DNA of 64,000 nt from Sarocladium kiliense (taxonomy: Eukaryota; Ascomycota; Sordariomycetes; Hypocreales; Sarocladiaceae): positions 496,001 through 560,000 of the forward strand of contig JAUZTG010000039.1 in assembly GCA_030734395.1 (NCBI GenBank). Direction: 5' to 3'. The notes beneath the pieces were generated by a model. That model had not been told where the DNA came from. It made no database searches and saw only the letters and a list, made by a program, of their open reading frames with translations. The position numbers and the translations under genes were made by a program. Of the stretch, positions 43,273-53,863 are shown piece after piece (the first letter of the stretch is position 1; the number at the start of each line of letters is the position of its first letter).

Positions 43273-45420
43273 TTAGAAGCTCATCAAGTCTGCCAATCAA
43301 TGTCAGTTGAAACTGGTCCGAAAGGGTTACAGGGGAGATAATTGGAAGAACTTACCTCGTCCAAACAAACCTCTTTTCGCCCAGTCCATCGCCATGAGGC
43401 TCCTCGTCCTGAAACTCACACTCTGCGCAAAGTACACTGACCGCCATGCATACACAGCCCAAAGGCCACCAGCCACATTCCATCCGTCACCGAGGTCGAA
43501 CACTGCGGAGTTGCCAATGTACGCCAGGCTACCAAGATGCTTGTACTCGAAGGCCTTGTATACTGCAGCGTCGAGATCTCCATCTCGAATATCATTCGCC
43601 GTTAGGCCCTCCTTCAGCTTGGCCATTTTATTGAACTTGTGGGCCAGGTATCGTCCCTGCTGATGTGCGCGCTGGGCAGTAGCAGGAAGACTGGTGAGCT
43701 TGCTGTCGATCTGGCCAAGGAGCTCGCGTAACTCCCCGAAGTCGAGTGTGCCGGACTGGTCCTTGTCGAACTCGGCGAATAGCTTGTCAAGGCGCTTAAG
43801 GTGGTTGACGGCCTGAGGGAAGCGACGGCGGACCTCATGAGCGACTTGGCGCCAGTCACTGAAGTGAAGCTGGAGGGTCTCGGGGTCTTCGCCGCGCTTC
43901 CAGGCAAGTGTGCGGAGGAAAGTGATGATGTGGTCGGCGACGTTGTTCTGGACGGTCGAACAATCGCCAATGGCGTAAACGTCACCGAGAGGCGTGCCGT
44001 TCAGGCGGAGATGGGTATCGGTTTCGAGAGCATGGCGGTTGGTTTGGACGTTGCCGAGCTTCTTTGCCAGAGTTTGGCAAAGAGCAGTTTGAGAGACTCC
44101 GGTTGACCACAGGCAGAAGCCAATAGGAAGCTCTTTAGTTACGACTGACCCATCTTCCTGCTTCTGGGTGAAGATGATCTTGTCTGGGAGAACCTCCTGG
44201 ACTCGCGAGTTGGTCTGGACATCGACTTGATCACGAGCGAATCGCTCCTCAGCGTACTTGGAAACAGCCTCATCGTAGGTGTTGAGAATATGGCTTCGGC
44301 TTTGAATCAGGTGGACAGAGATCTCATTGCGCAGCAGGCGAGGAAAGTGCCGAGTCAGATCCTCATTAAGGAGATCAAAGAGCTCAGCAGCGAATTCGAC
44401 ACCTGTTGGGCCACCTCCGCTGATCACAAAGGAGAGCAGTCTTTTGCGCTCCTCATCTGGCGTGGTAGGAAGACAGGCCAGCTCGAAGTTCTGGATGACC
44501 TGGTTGCGAATCTGGCGCGCATCATCGATGTCCTTGAGGAAGAATGCATTCTCGAGGCCCTTGACACCATGAGGGTTCGTCGTAGACCCGACAGCAACAA
44601 CAAGCTTGTCGTACGGTACATAGAAGCGGACTTCCTTTCCAGTCGAGTCGAGCTGTGAAACCTCGACGAACTTATGAGAGAACTCAACATCCTCTGCCTT
44701 TGCTCGGACGAAGTGGCCTCCAACACCAGCCAAAATGCGACGGATAGGCTCGACGAGGGATCGCAGCTCCAGAGTTCCCACAGTCGCAGAAGGGAGCATA
44801 GGCGTGAACAGGAAGTAGTTGGTAGGAGAAATGACTGTGACGTGCCAGTCATCAGGGTTGAGCTCCTTGAGCAGAGCAACACCACCCCAGCCTCCTCCTA
44901 GGATAACCAGCCTGGGCTTCTGCTTGTGACGTCGCCTTTCTTCACAATCATCGTCGTCGATGAATACATCTGCTATTGGCAGGTTCTTCGGTCCGCCGCG
45001 ACGGGGTTGCAAAGCGAGTTGATCGACGTTGATATCGCTGTGGGTAGCGTGCTCCTTGTAGGTGGACGCGTCGTAGATGAAGAAGCCAACGACACCGGCA
45101 CCAACGACGGTGAGGGTGATGCCGATCCAAGCAGCGGCCCTGTATATGAAGTTGAGCGCCTTTGATTTCGACTGTGGTAGCGGTTTGCCCGAAAGAGATC
45201 GCACGAGGAAGAAAGTCGTTGGCTGGCGAGACGTGAGTCGAGGTCGCAGGGATGTGGCCTTGCCAGTCTGCCGGAAGCCATGGAGAGCTCTCGCATGAAT
45301 TGTGAAGGGGACGGTTGGCAAAGAAGCTGATTTAGAAAGAGCACACGGAGTTGTGCGCAGATTGCCGGGTGAGCGAGTAGCTGGGCGAGCCGCCTGACGG
45401 ATGGCAGCAATCGTCCTCAT
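43273..45420 (-). CDS. External alternative NADH dehydrogenase with EF-hand
   Basis: Type II NADH:ubiquinone oxidoreductase of the mitochondrial inner membrane, facing the intermembrane space; it passes electrons to ubiquinone without pumping protons. Exons 45420-43356 and 43289-43273; 693 residues. An Arg/Ser-rich targeting peptide (about 1-75) is followed by one membrane segment (ITLTVVGAGVVGFFIYDAS). Two dinucleotide folds follow: LVILGGGWGGVALL (FAD) and FVISGGGPTGVEFAAEL (NADH). The EF-hand DKDQSGTLDFGEL is inserted near residue 560, as in calcium-responsive fungal NDE enzymes. The second exon adds the family's final DLMSF. A membrane-embedding C-terminal helix precedes it (WAVYAWRSVYFAQ, MAMDWAKRGLFGR). 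Confidence 0.94.
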
Positions 45421-46565
45421 CGCGAGGGTGGCCTGTTGGGAAGCTACCCCAGTCGACGTACGATGGAGGATCGCCAGGAGTTACGGAGGATGACGAATGA
45501 TCACGTCTTGCGATGTGTGCGAACTCAATTGATGTGAAGTACAAAAACCCTCGACGGTGAAACTTGGGAGGAAAGAGCGAAAACTTCACGTCGCTAGACG
45601 TAGCCGCACGAGAATGTACGAGCAACCGGAAACGAAGCTCCAAATGAATGCGAGTCGCTGCCAGCTGCATCATAGAGGAGCTGGGAGGGGTACTTCCAAG
45701 GACAGTGACCTACAGTGGGCTGGTCATGTACTCTTCCCAGGATCGACCAACGTCATAGCCCACTGACGGCATCTCGGCTCTGGGCCCCTGTAAACCAGGG
45801 CGCTAGAGCCGTGGTGGCTTCAGGGGCCACACGCGGTACTAACAGTGGACTGACACTGCTGTTGAGACTGTTTGTCTATCCGGATCGTCCGGCAGCGCGT
45901 TGTATCATTGGCAGTAGTAGTTCGCATTTCCTTGCTTCATCTTTACGAGCAAACAAAGTTCTCCCACACCGTGTCTTCGGGACTCACCGAAAGGCGACCG
46001 GCGGGGCTTCGGTACCTCGGCCGGCGGACAAAGCGCGAACCGACCACGACGAGTCTTCCCAAGCGAGTCGAGATATTGATCATAGATAGTAAGAGCTAGT
46101 CCAATGAAATGAGACGTTACTTTAGATGCTATTCAATCACCAAGGACATCACTCAGTTGATATCAAATGATAGCAAAGGTAATTGCTGCAACTTGTATTG
46201 TCTGTGGTATGTGCGCGAAAGAGTGCCTCCACCAACATAAAGGAACATCTCAGATCCTCTACCGCGCAGATTGATAAACAACTCACATAAGAACGTGCCA
46301 TCTTACCTTACCAAAGCATATGCAGACCTTCCAGCTGTGCTAGCTATCTCGTTACTGGATCATGTAGCATCTTCCACAAGGGTCGCATTCACCGGGTAAC
46401 TCACTAGCTCTACAACGAATCAGGCGTTGAGAACAGGATCAAGACAGAACGAGAACCACTCTCATAGAGCCAGCAGCTGGACCTTTCAGCGCTCTTCATT
46501 CCAAAGTTTGCCTGGTCAAATTTAAAACACTTTCAAGTAACATCGAACAACACTCCTTCTCTCTT
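45421..46565. other. Intergenic, NADH dehydrogenase promoter
   Basis: 1.15 kb upstream of the NADH dehydrogenase gene and downstream of the uridine kinase gene, both minus strand. No supported gene. Confidence 0.4.
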
Positions 46566-48360
46566 TCAGCATCGGAAGTACCGCTGCTCAACCCATCGTC
46601 TTTCCGTATCCGCCAAGATATTGCACACAACCACGGTGATCTCCGGGAACACCGTTGTCAGCCTGTGCAAACCCATCTTACCCGCCGAATACGTCGCCAG
46701 GACGATCCTATCCAGCTTCACGCCATGGTCAACGAGCACCTGTACCGCCATCAACGCAGCTCCTCCACTAGCCATCTGCGTGTCCAGCAGTAGAACACTC
46801 TCGTGCTCCGCGATGTCATCTGGCAACCGCAGGTAGTGGAGCTCTGGCTCGCCAGTCGAGTATGCTGACTGGATCAGCAGACGTCCGGTACGGCAGTCCG
46901 GAATTGTCTTGTGAAGGGCGGACTCGAAGGCTGAGCCTCCTCTAAGCACGATTACAGCGCTGACCTCTCCCTTTGGAGCGAGACCCTCGTACTTGTAGCC
47001 CTGCGGCGTGGTGACCATGGCCCGTTGAAAGTTGGCGTTGTTAAGCGCCCTAAATGGAGCTGTCAGAACCACGCGAATAAAGTGAAAAGGGACCCAATGC
47101 ACTCACTGTTCTATGATGAGACTGGCTAGTCGATCGAAATAGAAGATAAAGTCCTCGGGGTCTGTGTCAATGTCGTGCAGGATCGTGTTCATGAACTTGA
47201 GCTGAGGAGTGTCATCAAGCACCACCACTCGGTCCGATAGAGGTCTGGTCAAGGCCTGTACCTCGAGACTAGCGAGTGCCTCGCGGTGGTGTCTCGACTT
47301 CTCGAAAAGTTTCCGCTCAATATAGTGAACCATCATGTCTAAATAATACCAGTCAGTGTTAAACAGTGTCATGGTGTCTGAATGACATACCCAGGGCGAC
47401 GCGGTTCTCGATACCTCGAGGAACAATCAGGTTGGCCACCTTGCGTTGCGGCTCAACGTACTATGGTTCAACACGTCAGCTACCCATATCTCACCAGAGA
47501 CGTGTAACATGTTGCTCCATACCTTCTCGAAGTTGGGTTTCACGAAGGCGAACCACTGCTTAATGCAGCCCTCAACATCTCGACCGCGATCTCGGATATC
47601 TCGTACAACTTGAAAGGGCACCGTCAGTCGATGTACGTAGCAGCCATTGGGGGTACCTTACTTCGACGTGAAAGACAAGTGTCGCCATCAGCTTCGCAGT
47701 AGATCTGAAGTCGTCAGTCAGGTACATTTTGGGCCTGGAAAGCGCCATGGTAACATACGCCCATATCGATTAAATCCAACACGCGCGGGTCATACAGCGC
47801 AAAGATGCCTTCCAAGATCAGAACATGAGGCGAATAGATCGAGGTCGTCTCTGATAAACGAGCATGTTTCTCAAAAGAGTAAACCGGAATTTCAGCTCGC
47901 TTTCTGTTGACGAGAACACATATTAGCAGGTCCCAGTGATCTCGAGTTTTAGCATTCATACCCAGCCTTCAGATCTCGGAGCCTATCAACCAACACATCG
48001 AAGTCAATCGCCTGGAATATGTTAGGATAGGTTCAGTTTCTACCGTCTGCAACGAACACATACGTCTGGAGAGTCGAAGTCATATTCGTTGGCAAAAGCA
48101 AGCTTGTGCTGGTCTGGAGTGAGACTCTTGTAGAAGGAGTCCTTGATTGCGTCAGCCGAGTTCTCCCCAACAGCGATGATAATACACACCATGGAAAGAA
48201 TGACAACCCAGGGTAAGTTCAGCTGTTTCACAATGGCCTGTGAGATCGTCGACTTGCCAGAGCCAGAGCTGCCTGCCACAGCAATGATACTGACGTCGGC
48301 CCATGGCGGGGCGTAGTAAGCTCGCTTCTGGACGGTGACATGACTTTGAGAGCCTTCCAT
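46566..48360 (-). CDS. urk1: Uridine kinase - uracil phosphoribosyltransferase fusion
   Basis: Pyrimidine salvage enzyme: phosphorylates uridine/cytidine, with a C-terminal UPRT-like domain. Nine exons: 48360-48190, 48141-48064, 48011-47962, 47903-47759, 47704-47662, 47608-47523, 47460-47391, 47338-47107, 47049-46566; 452 residues. Kinase part: GSSGSGKS P-loop, LSMDSFYKSLTP, NEYDFDSPDAIDFDVL, VLILEGIFALYD, EADGDTCLSRR lid. UPRT part: VTTPQGYKYEGL, VIVLRGGSAFESAL, LLLDTQMASGGAALMAVQVL (PRPP loop) and the end RWVEQRYFRC. The first intron is exactly 48 bp without a stop, so retention would insert 16 residues next to the catalytic aspartate. With eight introns this is among the most split genes here. 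Confidence 0.93.
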
Positions 48361-49260
48361 CTCGCCGACTGTATGCTACTGATGCCTCGTGTGGGAGTGA
48401 GATGTCAGGAACCCTCGTTAGAGGCAAGAAGCGAGCAAGAGAGTTGGCTATCAAAGCATCCTCTGTCAAGATTTGCTACCAGTCTCGAGTGCCAGTGATA
48501 GGGGCGAATAGCCTCTCAACCCGCTATATAACCAAAATGAGACTTCAAAAAATTAGCACAGCAATAATTCCGCATGTAAAATGGACACTCACAAAATGAG
48601 ACAAGCAAACGAGAGTGTCGACGCGGCTAGAGTAGCATCGACGAGGCAGCAACAGGTGATCACAGGCAGCACTGTCCGCCCTGAGCGCCAGAAGCCACTG
48701 GGAGAAGGTCTAGCACGTCGCTATCGCTGGGAGCCACCAAGGCAGTGGAGCCCCGGCCGCGCCCAGCCGACGAGCCCTGAGAGGTACCTGGCAAGAGCAG
48801 GGACATGGCAGAGAGTATGTGGTTGCAGACCGAGCACGATTGCTTCTAAAATCCTCAGAAAAACCGGGAGATATGAGAACTATCTTCTGGACTTTTCTGT
48901 GTCCTTAATAGGTTGGGTATCGCACCCACGATGCAGGAACAGCGGTCTGCCACGGCCGAAGCTCGTACACCAGCACGTTTCTCGCAGCCACAGGCGCCAC
49001 ATACAGTGGATCGAAAGACGGACTCTCATTGGCCATAGCTATCTCCCACCAAAGCCCACCTTTTCGCTCCATTTTCGCACCAGCTTCTGCCGCCGCTTTT
49101 CAACCTCGTCTTCTCCTCCTCCCCCCGTTCTCTGTTTCTTCCTCTTTTCATTCTGCTTCTACATCGATCAGGACATCGAAGCAGAAGTATCACAGCAGGT
49201 GGTTGCCACTGAGCTTCGCTCACGCTTAACTCGGGCTGGTCCCAGTCCATCGCAGGCGAT
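48361..49260. other. Divergent promoter region, uridine kinase / GID8
   Basis: 900 bp between head-to-head genes. A long plus-strand frame across 48581-49483 has no domain and overlaps the Gid8 exons out of frame. The 200 bp before the Gid8 ATG are C/T-rich like a leader. Confidence 0.4.
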
Positions 49261-50489
49261 ATGGTATGCTCTGTCCATCCTCCCGAGTCATCGGCTCGCC
49301 AGCCGTACGTGCCGTGAGCATTGGCTGACCTCGTGTCTCTTGTCCAGGCTTCGTCAGCATCGACAGCAACGCCGTCGCGGCATGCCTTCGACCACCGGGT
49401 GGACGGCATCAAAGCCCCTAAGAGGTACGTTCGCGCTCCCCTGCTATCCCCACGATGTCCTACACACCAAATTTGCATTATGATGATTATTATCATTGGG
49501 AATCTCTCCTAGAATTCCATGCGGAGATCACGATATGAGCTTCGGCTCTCCTGATATGCTACCTCTCTGTTCCTTCATTACTCTTGGAAACCTGTGGGCT
49601 TGAACAGCGATGCTGACTACGCCCTGTAGTGACATCAATGCTTTGATCCTCGACTACCTCACTATGGAAGGATACCCCAACGCTGCCGCAAACTTCTCGA
49701 AGGAGGCGAACCTGCCTCCCCAGCAGGAAACTTCATCCATCATGGCGCGACAAGAGATCCAAAATCTCATTCACAGCGGCAAGATCGAGACAGCCATTGA
49801 GGCTCTGAACGATTATGATCCAGAGGTATGTCGAAGGCAGATGGCTCCCATGATACATCCCTTGCATGATTAAAACACGAGTTATACATGCACCACGCAT
49901 ATAGCCCTCACGGGCTGGTGATGATAAACAACCACTTTTTTATGAAATACTTGTCCTTTCCATACTTCAGCAGCGTCACTCCTCGCATGACTTCATGCTG
50001 ACAGTATCTCAGATCCTCGATGATGACAAGGCCTTGCACTTCTCATTGCTGCGGTTGCAGCTCGTTGAGCTCATTCGTTCATGCAAAGCGGCAGACGGGG
50101 ATATCAGCCCTGCTCTCAAGTTCGCAACTGAGCATCTTGGCCCTCGCGCTCCTACAAACCCCCAGTTCCTGGAAGACCTCGAGCGGACCATGGCTCTCCT
50201 GCTGTTCCCAAATGATCAGCTTGAGCCACATATTGCGGCACTACTACAGCCCAATCTGCGTAGGGAAGCTGCTGACAGCGTCAACAAGGCTATTCTGGAA
50301 AGACAGTCTAAGCGGCGTGAAGCAGCCATCCGCAGCCTGGTGAAGATGCGTGCTTGGGCTGAAAACGCGGCACGTGAGAAGGGTATCTTGCTGCCCGCCC
50401 AGCTCGATATCGGCCTTCATGGGGAGGAGATTGATAGCGGTAATGGTGCCAGTTCTGAGAATGGACACGAACCTATGGTTACCACATAG
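49261..50489 (+). CDS. gid8: GID/CTLH ubiquitin-ligase scaffold subunit Gid8
   Basis: LisH-CTLH-CRA scaffold of the GID E3 ubiquitin ligase, which degrades gluconeogenic enzymes when glucose returns. Exons: 49261-49263, 49348-49424, 49630-49825, 50013-50489; 250 residues. The first coding exon is just ATG, followed by GTATGC; exon 2 then reads ASSASTATPSRHAFDHRVDG, matching the short N-terminus of fungal Gid8 proteins. LisH: SDINALILDYLTMEGYPNAA (about 26-45). CTLH: ETSSIMARQEIQNLIHSGKI to ILDDDKALHFSLLRLQLVEL, across an intron. CRA: PALKFATEHLGPRAPTNPQF to MALLLFP and RREAADSVNKAIL. The single-codon exon is inferred from the frame and is the weakest part. Confidence 0.87.
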
Positions 50490-50852
50490 CTGTACTTTAT
50501 TAGCGTGACATTTCGGAGTTGGCTGGCTGGCGGAGGATTCTTCGAGGGAAGGTCCTTCTTTTCGATTATGGCGTTCTAGCATACTGTTCATGAAGTATGA
50601 GACATGAGGATTAGGACTTGGCTATTGGCGTTTACACTCTTGCTTGATACCACAACTTAGCTCAAATATCAAAACGCGTTACTACTGCAAACCGATGCCA
50701 ATCATTAGTCACTAGACACACATGCAGGATTAGTGAGACCAGTGTCGTACAGTTTCGTCTAATCGACTAATATTTACAGTGTGGTTTCGACACCCAAACT
50801 CTATAACCAGCTCGTCTCGCTTCCGCATGACCCAAACACCGCCAATTATCCT
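50490..50852. other. Convergent 3' region
   Basis: 363 bp between the stop codons of Gid8 and NDUFS4. No gene seen. Confidence 0.5.
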
Positions 50853-51575
50853 CTACTTCGTCCTGATGTGCTTGAGCTTCCTCGCAGAATAGAGGAAGTT
50901 GTTGGCATATGCCTTGGGTTGAATCTTGCGCGAGTTGGGTTCCTGGACGAAGTACTCGTAACCCTGCTTCTCTGCAAAGGCGATAGCGTCCTCCTTGCTG
51001 TGGAAGTGGATGTTGGTGCCCTGCATGAAGTCGCCAGAGGATTGCCAGCCCATCAAAGGGTTCTCCCATCGGTGGCCCTTGGCGAGAACGTCCCAGTCCA
51101 TACGCCAGTGCTTGCCTCGCCAGTCGCCGGACTGGGTGGCGGGCTTGGCTTCTTTGTAGATGCTAGAAGATGGGGTCATATCAGCGCTTGTTTGACGGGC
51201 TTCGTGCTATTTTTGAAGAAGGCGACTAACCGGACAGTACGAGCCTGCAGCTCCATGGGTGCTCCAGAGAGAATGGCGGCGGGGAGAACATCCTCAGTGC
51301 CATCTTGGATACGCTTCGGCACGGGTGTAAAGGTCCTGTTCCACACGTTAGCAGGCTGCCACCAGCGCTTCGTCTTATGTCCCGAGTGTTGCATACGAGG
51401 TCGCTTTGTCTGACTGGATGTCGTAATCGGGCTGGTTTGTCGTCTCGGGAGCAGGGACTGCAGCGGTCGCAGAGGTGACGGAGCTCTGCCACCGTCTGGG
51501 AGCCGTAGCCCTCATGGTGGGAGTGGCAGCAGCCCGCAGCATCCGAGCCGCAGACTGAGTCCTGAGGGAAGCCAT
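50853..51575 (-). CDS. NADH:ubiquinone oxidoreductase (complex I) NDUFS4-type subunit
   Basis: Accessory subunit of the complex I NADH-binding arm, in the mitochondrial matrix (fungal 21 kDa, human NDUFS4/AQDQ). Exons 51575-51397, 51335-51231 and 51162-50853; 197 residues. The first ~32 residues are an arginine-rich mitochondrial targeting sequence ([20 protein letters not shown]). The conserved core is [66 protein letters not shown] and the end [20 protein letters not shown]. It is head-to-head with the ATP synthase subunit f gene, 384 bp apart. Confidence 0.95.
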
Positions 51576-51959
51576 GGTTCAATCAATCGGTCGCGGCCTC
51601 GTTGTCTTGCCCTCCAATTGAGGTCGTGAGAGGGTTGTTGGATTTGTTCGTCGGCGTTTCAATGATGCAGCTTGGTGGTCGAATGGAGCGCAGTTGGAAG
51701 GTCGGTTGTTGCGGAGGCGGTGATTGGCTGGGGCGGGGCGCGGTACATTGTTTTGCCGGGTTTTGCGTGGGTGCGAGTGCTTTTCGGCAGGATGAGGGAC
51801 GCCGACAGAGAGACCTCGCATTCAAACGACTCCAGACCACGACTCTCCCCTGTCCATTCGATTTTGTGCACCTGAGCGTACGAGCACCGATTGAGATCCT
51901 CGAGACGACAATTGAGCTTACGATTCATTCAGGCCCCGTCTGTTCCTCCAGCCGCCATC
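51576..51959. promoter_or_regulatory. Bidirectional promoter of two respiratory genes, with CCAAT box
   Basis: 384 bp shared by NDUFS4 and ATP synthase subunit f. A CCAAT box (ATTGG on the plus strand, 51723-51727) lies 148 bp from one start and 233 bp from the other; the HAP/CCAAT-binding complex controls respiratory genes in fungi. A G-rich run (GGGGCGGGGCG) follows it directly. Confidence 0.45.
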
Positions 51960-52669
51960 ATGAGCTTCGTTACCCGCCGGGCGCTCTCGACGCTCATCCC
52001 TCCCAAGGTACGTCCCCGGCAACCTTTCGACGACGGAGAAAATATCAATTGCTGACTGACAATGATTTAGGTCGCTTCTCCTAAGGTACGAACACCCTTT
52101 TCCCGAGCCTACCGACGACGTCTCGCACTTGGTGGTGGACTATGGTTGGATGGACGATAGCCGAAGAGCCGGACATCACGACCGCATGAAAACTCATTCG
52201 ATGGCCACTGCGACCGGACTCTACGCCCGCTCACCGAACCTCGACACGATATGCTGACTTGGTTTCCTTCAGGCGATCGGAGCCGCTCCCGATGCCCTGC
52301 GCATGCAGCGCGTCGTCGGTTTCTACGAGAAGCTCCCCCGTGGCGCCGCCCCCGAGGTTCAGGCCAAGGGTCTTCTCGGCCGCTACCAGGCCAAGCACAT
52401 GGGCAAGAACTCTACCGCCAAGCGTATGTGACGATTCCAATCCTGCTCATGGCAGCATCGTGAAGAGGTGTCTGGCGAAGAGAAAGGAGAAACAGTCGCT
52501 AACGAGATGCATGCAGCCATCATCCAGGTTCTCGCTTTCTTCATTGCCGTCGGCTACGCTCAGAACTACTACTTCCACCTCCGTAAGTCGCAATTTGTCA
52601 ATGCTCATGAGCTTCAACATGGAAGACTGACAGCTCGGAACAGGTCACCACAAGAACAACGCCCACTAA
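51960..52669 (+). CDS. Mitochondrial F1Fo ATP synthase subunit f
   Basis: Small inner-membrane subunit of the Fo peripheral stalk and dimer interface (yeast Atp17). Five exons: 51960-52007, 52071-52085, 52273-52423, 52517-52582, 52644-52669; 101 residues. The spliced protein reads MSFVTRRALSTLIPPKVASP at its start, then PDALRMQRVVGFYEKLPRG and GLLGRYQAKHMGK. One membrane helix follows (IIQVLAFFIAVGYAQNYYFHL), and it ends in RHHKNNAH, all as in fungal family members. Exon 2 is a 15-nt microexon coding VASPK, phase 0 on both sides. A gene of 306 coding bases with four introns is easily missed by gene finders. Confidence 0.93.
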
Positions 52670-53863
52670 GCTGTGAGCGGGATGGATGAAGCAGGATATC
52701 CCCCAGGGATATAGGGCTGTGTAAATATACTACTCTAGAGCGTGCTCAGCACCACAGAAGACTTCCTTTTGTACTCCTCTAAGCATTTCCCGTAGGGACA
52801 CCCCTGTTCTCGTGATCTAACAATTTCCATCGCAAGGCCTATATGACGGCTTCTCCGAGTGAAGCCCTTTATACATGTCAGGCATTGAAATCATTGCCAG
52901 AAATTTGCCATCCTAGGTTACCAGCCCTGCAACTTGACCATACAGCAGTATTTTCGTCATAGTAGTAACATCCAACTCCCTTGCAGTCCTCTCCTCAAGC
53001 TTGTCAGGTACCGGCTGAACCCGGCAAACCGCCCGTCATCCCTACGTACGTCCAGTCGTCAGCACCTGTCCCCCTGTTGCTAGCACCTGCCTTCCTAGCG
53101 CCATGAGCAGCCAACCAGCCATACCTCACTGGCGGTCTTCCACCCATCCACCCAATCACGCCACTGGACTAGCCAGCCACCACCCAGTGGGGGCTCTGCT
53201 CAGGCGGGTTAGTCACCGCTCCCTCGCCTGACTGGCAGTGCCTTACAGCAGGGGGCCAGTTGCACCTACAGCGGCTGCGCCACCTGTAACAGCGGCCCTT
53301 GCAGGTGTCGCCGAAGTGCCTACTCTCTCCTTGGTGCCAGTGCAGCAGTCCAGCCCAGCCAGCCATCCAGCCCAGTCCCGACAGAGAGCCCCAGAGAGTC
53401 CACCTCAGCTTCGAAAACCACGTCGCTTCCGGAACGGTTCACCTGCGTGTACCGCCTCACTCCCAATCTCATCGTCCGCCCTCTTCCGCTACCTCATCCT
53501 TCAGCCTCCCTCCCCATCCACGCATTCTGCTGGAATTCCCTCCTATTACAGCAATTAACGAGGCTCCTCTACCGACGACTTCGCCCCGCCACTGCGATAT
53601 CCTGCTCGTCGATACATTACCTTACCCGACCGAACCATCCACCTACTGTGATCATCGCATCGCAAACAATCCATCTCAGGAACGCACACCGACCCGGGCA
53701 AGCAACCTCACTCGCAGTGACACCGACATCACACCGCCCGTCTGCTTGGTGATCTCTAATTGAGTCATCAGCTTCGCGAATCTACCGCAAGCTCCAAGCT
53801 TAGAGCTGCGGGCCGTCACGGCTTCACCATTGCTCTGCGAAAGGCGCCCACCGGCAACGGAGG
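52670..53863. other. Intergenic with long C-rich leader region
   Basis: 1.19 kb between two plus-strand genes. The right half (about 53150-53860) is rich in C and CAGCC-type short repeats, with several short ATG frames ahead of the next gene. This suggests a long 5' leader with upstream frames, but no transcript evidence is available. Confidence 0.35.

Noticed and set aside
48581..49483. 300-codon plus-strand frame between uridine kinase and Gid8
   Set aside because: No domain, and it overlaps the Gid8 exons out of frame; Gid8 is supported by conservation.
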